Origin: Gemmatimonadota bacterium
Lineage (GTDB): Bacteria; Gemmatimonadota; Gemmatimonadetes; Longimicrobiales; UBA6960
DNA: 7,365 bases
Reading direction: 5' to 3'
NCBI GenBank assembly: GCA_019347995.1
Contig: JAHWKH010000114.1
Location: forward strand, 1-7,365
Part shown: positions 6,237 through 7,365 of the stretch, piece by piece
Position numbering within the stretch: position 1 is the stretch's first letter
Layout of the letters: the number at the start of each line of letters is the position of its first letter
Made by a program: the position numbers and the translations under genes
The notes under the pieces: generated by a model
Database searches by the model: none
What the model was told of the DNA's origin: nothing
The model's input: only the letters and a program-made list of their open reading frames with translations

Positions 6237-7052
6237 ATGACGTTCGAGCGCGCGTTCAGCGGCGCCCCGTGGGAGGCGAAGGTGGGATACTGCCGCGCCC
6301 TGAGGGCGGGCCACCAGGTATTCGTCACGGGCACCGCGCCGGTGGCGGAGGGCGGCGGGGTCGAGGCGCCGGGGGACGCCTATCGGCAGACGCTGCGCTG
6401 CTTCCAGATCATCCAGGGCGCCCTGGCCGAGCTGGAGCGCGTGCGCGCGCACCGCGAGGAGTTGCTGGCCGAGATCGAGGCCCTGCGCGAAGCCGCAGAG
6501 CATGATCGCCGCGCCATCGCCCGCCTCGGCGCGCTGATGGGGGAGGGCGAGGGCGCGGACGCGGTGCACGACGGCGACGGCGCAGCGCCGGCAACCGCGG
6601 ACGATCCCGCAACTCCGCTCGACGCCGTGCGCCAGGCTCGCGCGGAGGCCCGGTACCTGGTGTTCACCGACGCCGCCGAGCAAGCCGCCGCGGACAGCCC
6701 CTTCCGTCGCCCCGCCGACCTCCTCGAGGCGCTGCGCCGCCTCGACCGCCTCGCCGAGCTGCACGCTCCCGAGGCGGGCTTTGGCACATCCCTGGGCGAG
6801 GCCGCCCGGGACCTGGGCCTCTCCTGGAAGCAGGGCGTCTCCGACACCGCACGCAGCCGCAAGCCCCACGCCTACGCCGTGACCCACGAGGGCCAGCGCC
6901 TCGAGCTCGGCCCCCACGTCGCCGTCGGCTCGGGCTCCGGAGCCGGCTACATCGCCCGCATCTACCTCGCCGTCGAGGACGGCGCCGGCAACCTCCCCCG
7001 TGGCCTCTACGTCTGCCACGTCGGTCGGCACCTGCCCGACACGACGACCTAA
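6237..7052 (+). CDS. Chimeric protein: N-terminal half of a RidA/YjgF domain fused to coiled coil and unknown C-terminal domain
   Basis: Product of 271 aa. Residues 1-66 match the first half of a RidA (YjgF/YER057c/UK114) protein: FSGAPWEAKVGYCRALRAG, VFVTGTAPV, then GDAYRQTLRCFQIIQGALAEL. A complete RidA is about 125-130 aa, and the second half carries the substrate-binding Arg (R105 in E. coli RidA). Here it is missing, so imine/enamine deaminase activity is not expected. Residues about 66-97 form an amphipathic, Glu/Arg-rich probable coiled coil. An acidic Gly/Ala/Asp linker follows (about 102-127). Residues 138-271 form a separate domain: helices (PADLLEALRRLDRLAEL), GTSLGEAARDLGLSW, then beta-rich GPHVAVGSG, YIARIYLAVED, GLYVCHVGRHLPDTTT. 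I recall similar GRHLP-type endings in hypothetical actinobacterial proteins but cannot name the family. The join is near residue 67 (about 6435). The ORF itself is well supported; its natural existence is uncertain. Confidence 0.7.
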   Translation: MTFERAFSGAPWEAKVGYCRALRAGHQVFVTGTAPVAEGGGVEAPGDAYRQTLRCFQIIQGALAELERVRAHREELLAEIEALREAAEHDRRAIARLGALMGEGEGADAVHDGDGAAPATADDPATPLDAVRQARAEARYLVFTDAAEQAAADSPFRRPADLLEALRRLDRLAELHAPEAGFGTSLGEAARDLGLSWKQGVSDTARSRKPHAYAVTHEGQRLELGPHVAVGSGSGAGYIARIYLAVEDGAGNLPRGLYVCHVGRHLPDTTT

Positions 7053-7279
7053 GTCACGGCCACGGCGGGCCGGTTCGGGTAGAAGGCGGAGTGGACGCCC
7101 TCGACACCTGGCGCGGCCCGACCGACGCAGACCCGGGTGGTCGGAGCGCTGGGCCTGCGGCGGCTCGTGACGGAGGTGCGCGGCGGCACGGGCTGCTCGC
7201 CACGGATCCGCCGGATCACCCGTATCACCGGGCGCGGAGGCGGCTCATGAGAAGCACACCGTCCGGAAAAGGAGAACCC
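7053..7279. other. Intergenic stretch with no supported gene
   Basis: This 227-bp stretch has no convincing coding frame. A 92-codon minus-strand frame at 7049-7327 has low-complexity Arg/Pro-rich content and crosses the ribosome-binding sites of the downstream gene. No hairpin plus T-tract terminator follows the stop at 7050-7052. Near the right edge are two good Shine-Dalgarno-like sites, GGAGG (7236-7240) and AAAAGGAG (7267-7274). Confidence 0.4.
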
Positions 7280-7365
7280 ATGGCCCCGCAGCACGACGAC
7301 GGATCGTTTCCGGCAGTCCTCGCCCATCCCACGGCGGGCCAGAGCACGCTGGAGCCGAGCCGCAT
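7280..7365 (+). CDS. Hypothetical protein, N-terminal 28 residues only
   Basis: A coding start cut by the window end, reading MAPQHDDGSFPAVLAHPTAG then QSTLEPSR. It is placed at the ATG at 7280 because AAAAGGAG ends five bases upstream and the codons after it are GC-ending like the neighbours. An in-frame ATG at 7247 also has a good GGAGG site six bases before it, but the extra eleven codons (MRSTPSGKGEP) use AGA, ACA, GGA and AAA, unlike the rest of the window, so they are more likely leader. No hydrophobic signal is seen, and the function cannot be inferred. Confidence 0.4.
   Translation, partial: MAPQHDDGSFPAVLAHPTAGQSTLEPSR

Noticed and set aside
6210..7031. 273-codon minus-strand frame opposite the RidA-like gene
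   Set aside because: The plus frame has a perfect ribosome-binding site and a recognisable RidA start. The minus frame is Ala/Gly/Val-rich with no signal, and covers that ribosome-binding site.
7049..7327. 92-codon minus-strand gene at the right end
   Set aside because: Low-complexity composition with no good ribosome-binding context, and it runs across the start of the plus-strand gene at 7280.

Overview
The window is about 7.4 kb of very GC-rich, densely coding bacterial DNA. Codons end mostly in G or C, and GTG starts are common. The core gene set is a secreted M14 zinc carboxypeptidase, an OPT-family peptide transporter, a small lipoprotein, an RlmI-type rRNA methyltransferase and a signal-peptide-bearing beta-barrel-like protein. 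A lipoprotein plus a likely outer-membrane barrel point to a diderm. By gene style, a Gemmatimonadota-like organism is my best guess, but there is no marker gene here to prove it.

Layout. Positions 1-1586 (minus) hold the carboxypeptidase, open at its C-terminal end. After a 143-bp divergent gap comes a plus-strand run: OPT transporter (1730-3793), a lipoprotein (3802-4257) and the rRNA m5C methyltransferase (4273-5466). The spacings are 8 and 15 bp, so the three are probably co-transcribed. Converging on them is the barrel-like protein (5497-6105, minus). Divergent from that gene, behind an excellent Shine-Dalgarno, is a plus-strand gene at 6237-7052. It begins as a RidA/YjgF protein and continues as something unrelated. 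A 227-bp gap (194 bp if the alternative upstream start is used) precedes the start of one further gene, cut by the window end.

Functionally, the secreted carboxypeptidase and the OPT transporter sit head to head. They could form an extracellular peptide trimming and uptake pair. The rRNA methyltransferase and lipoprotein look like passengers of the same transcript.

The most striking observation is that both outer genes appear chimeric and in frame. The carboxypeptidase runs without a stop into a segment resembling the membrane part of a GT39/ArnT-like glycosyltransferase (roughly residues 450-528). The RidA-like protein loses its fold at about residue 67 and continues as a coiled coil plus an unfamiliar domain ending in HVGRHLPD. 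Either these are real fusions, or the two ends of the contig are assembly chimeras around a coherent 6-kb core. The sequence alone cannot decide between these.
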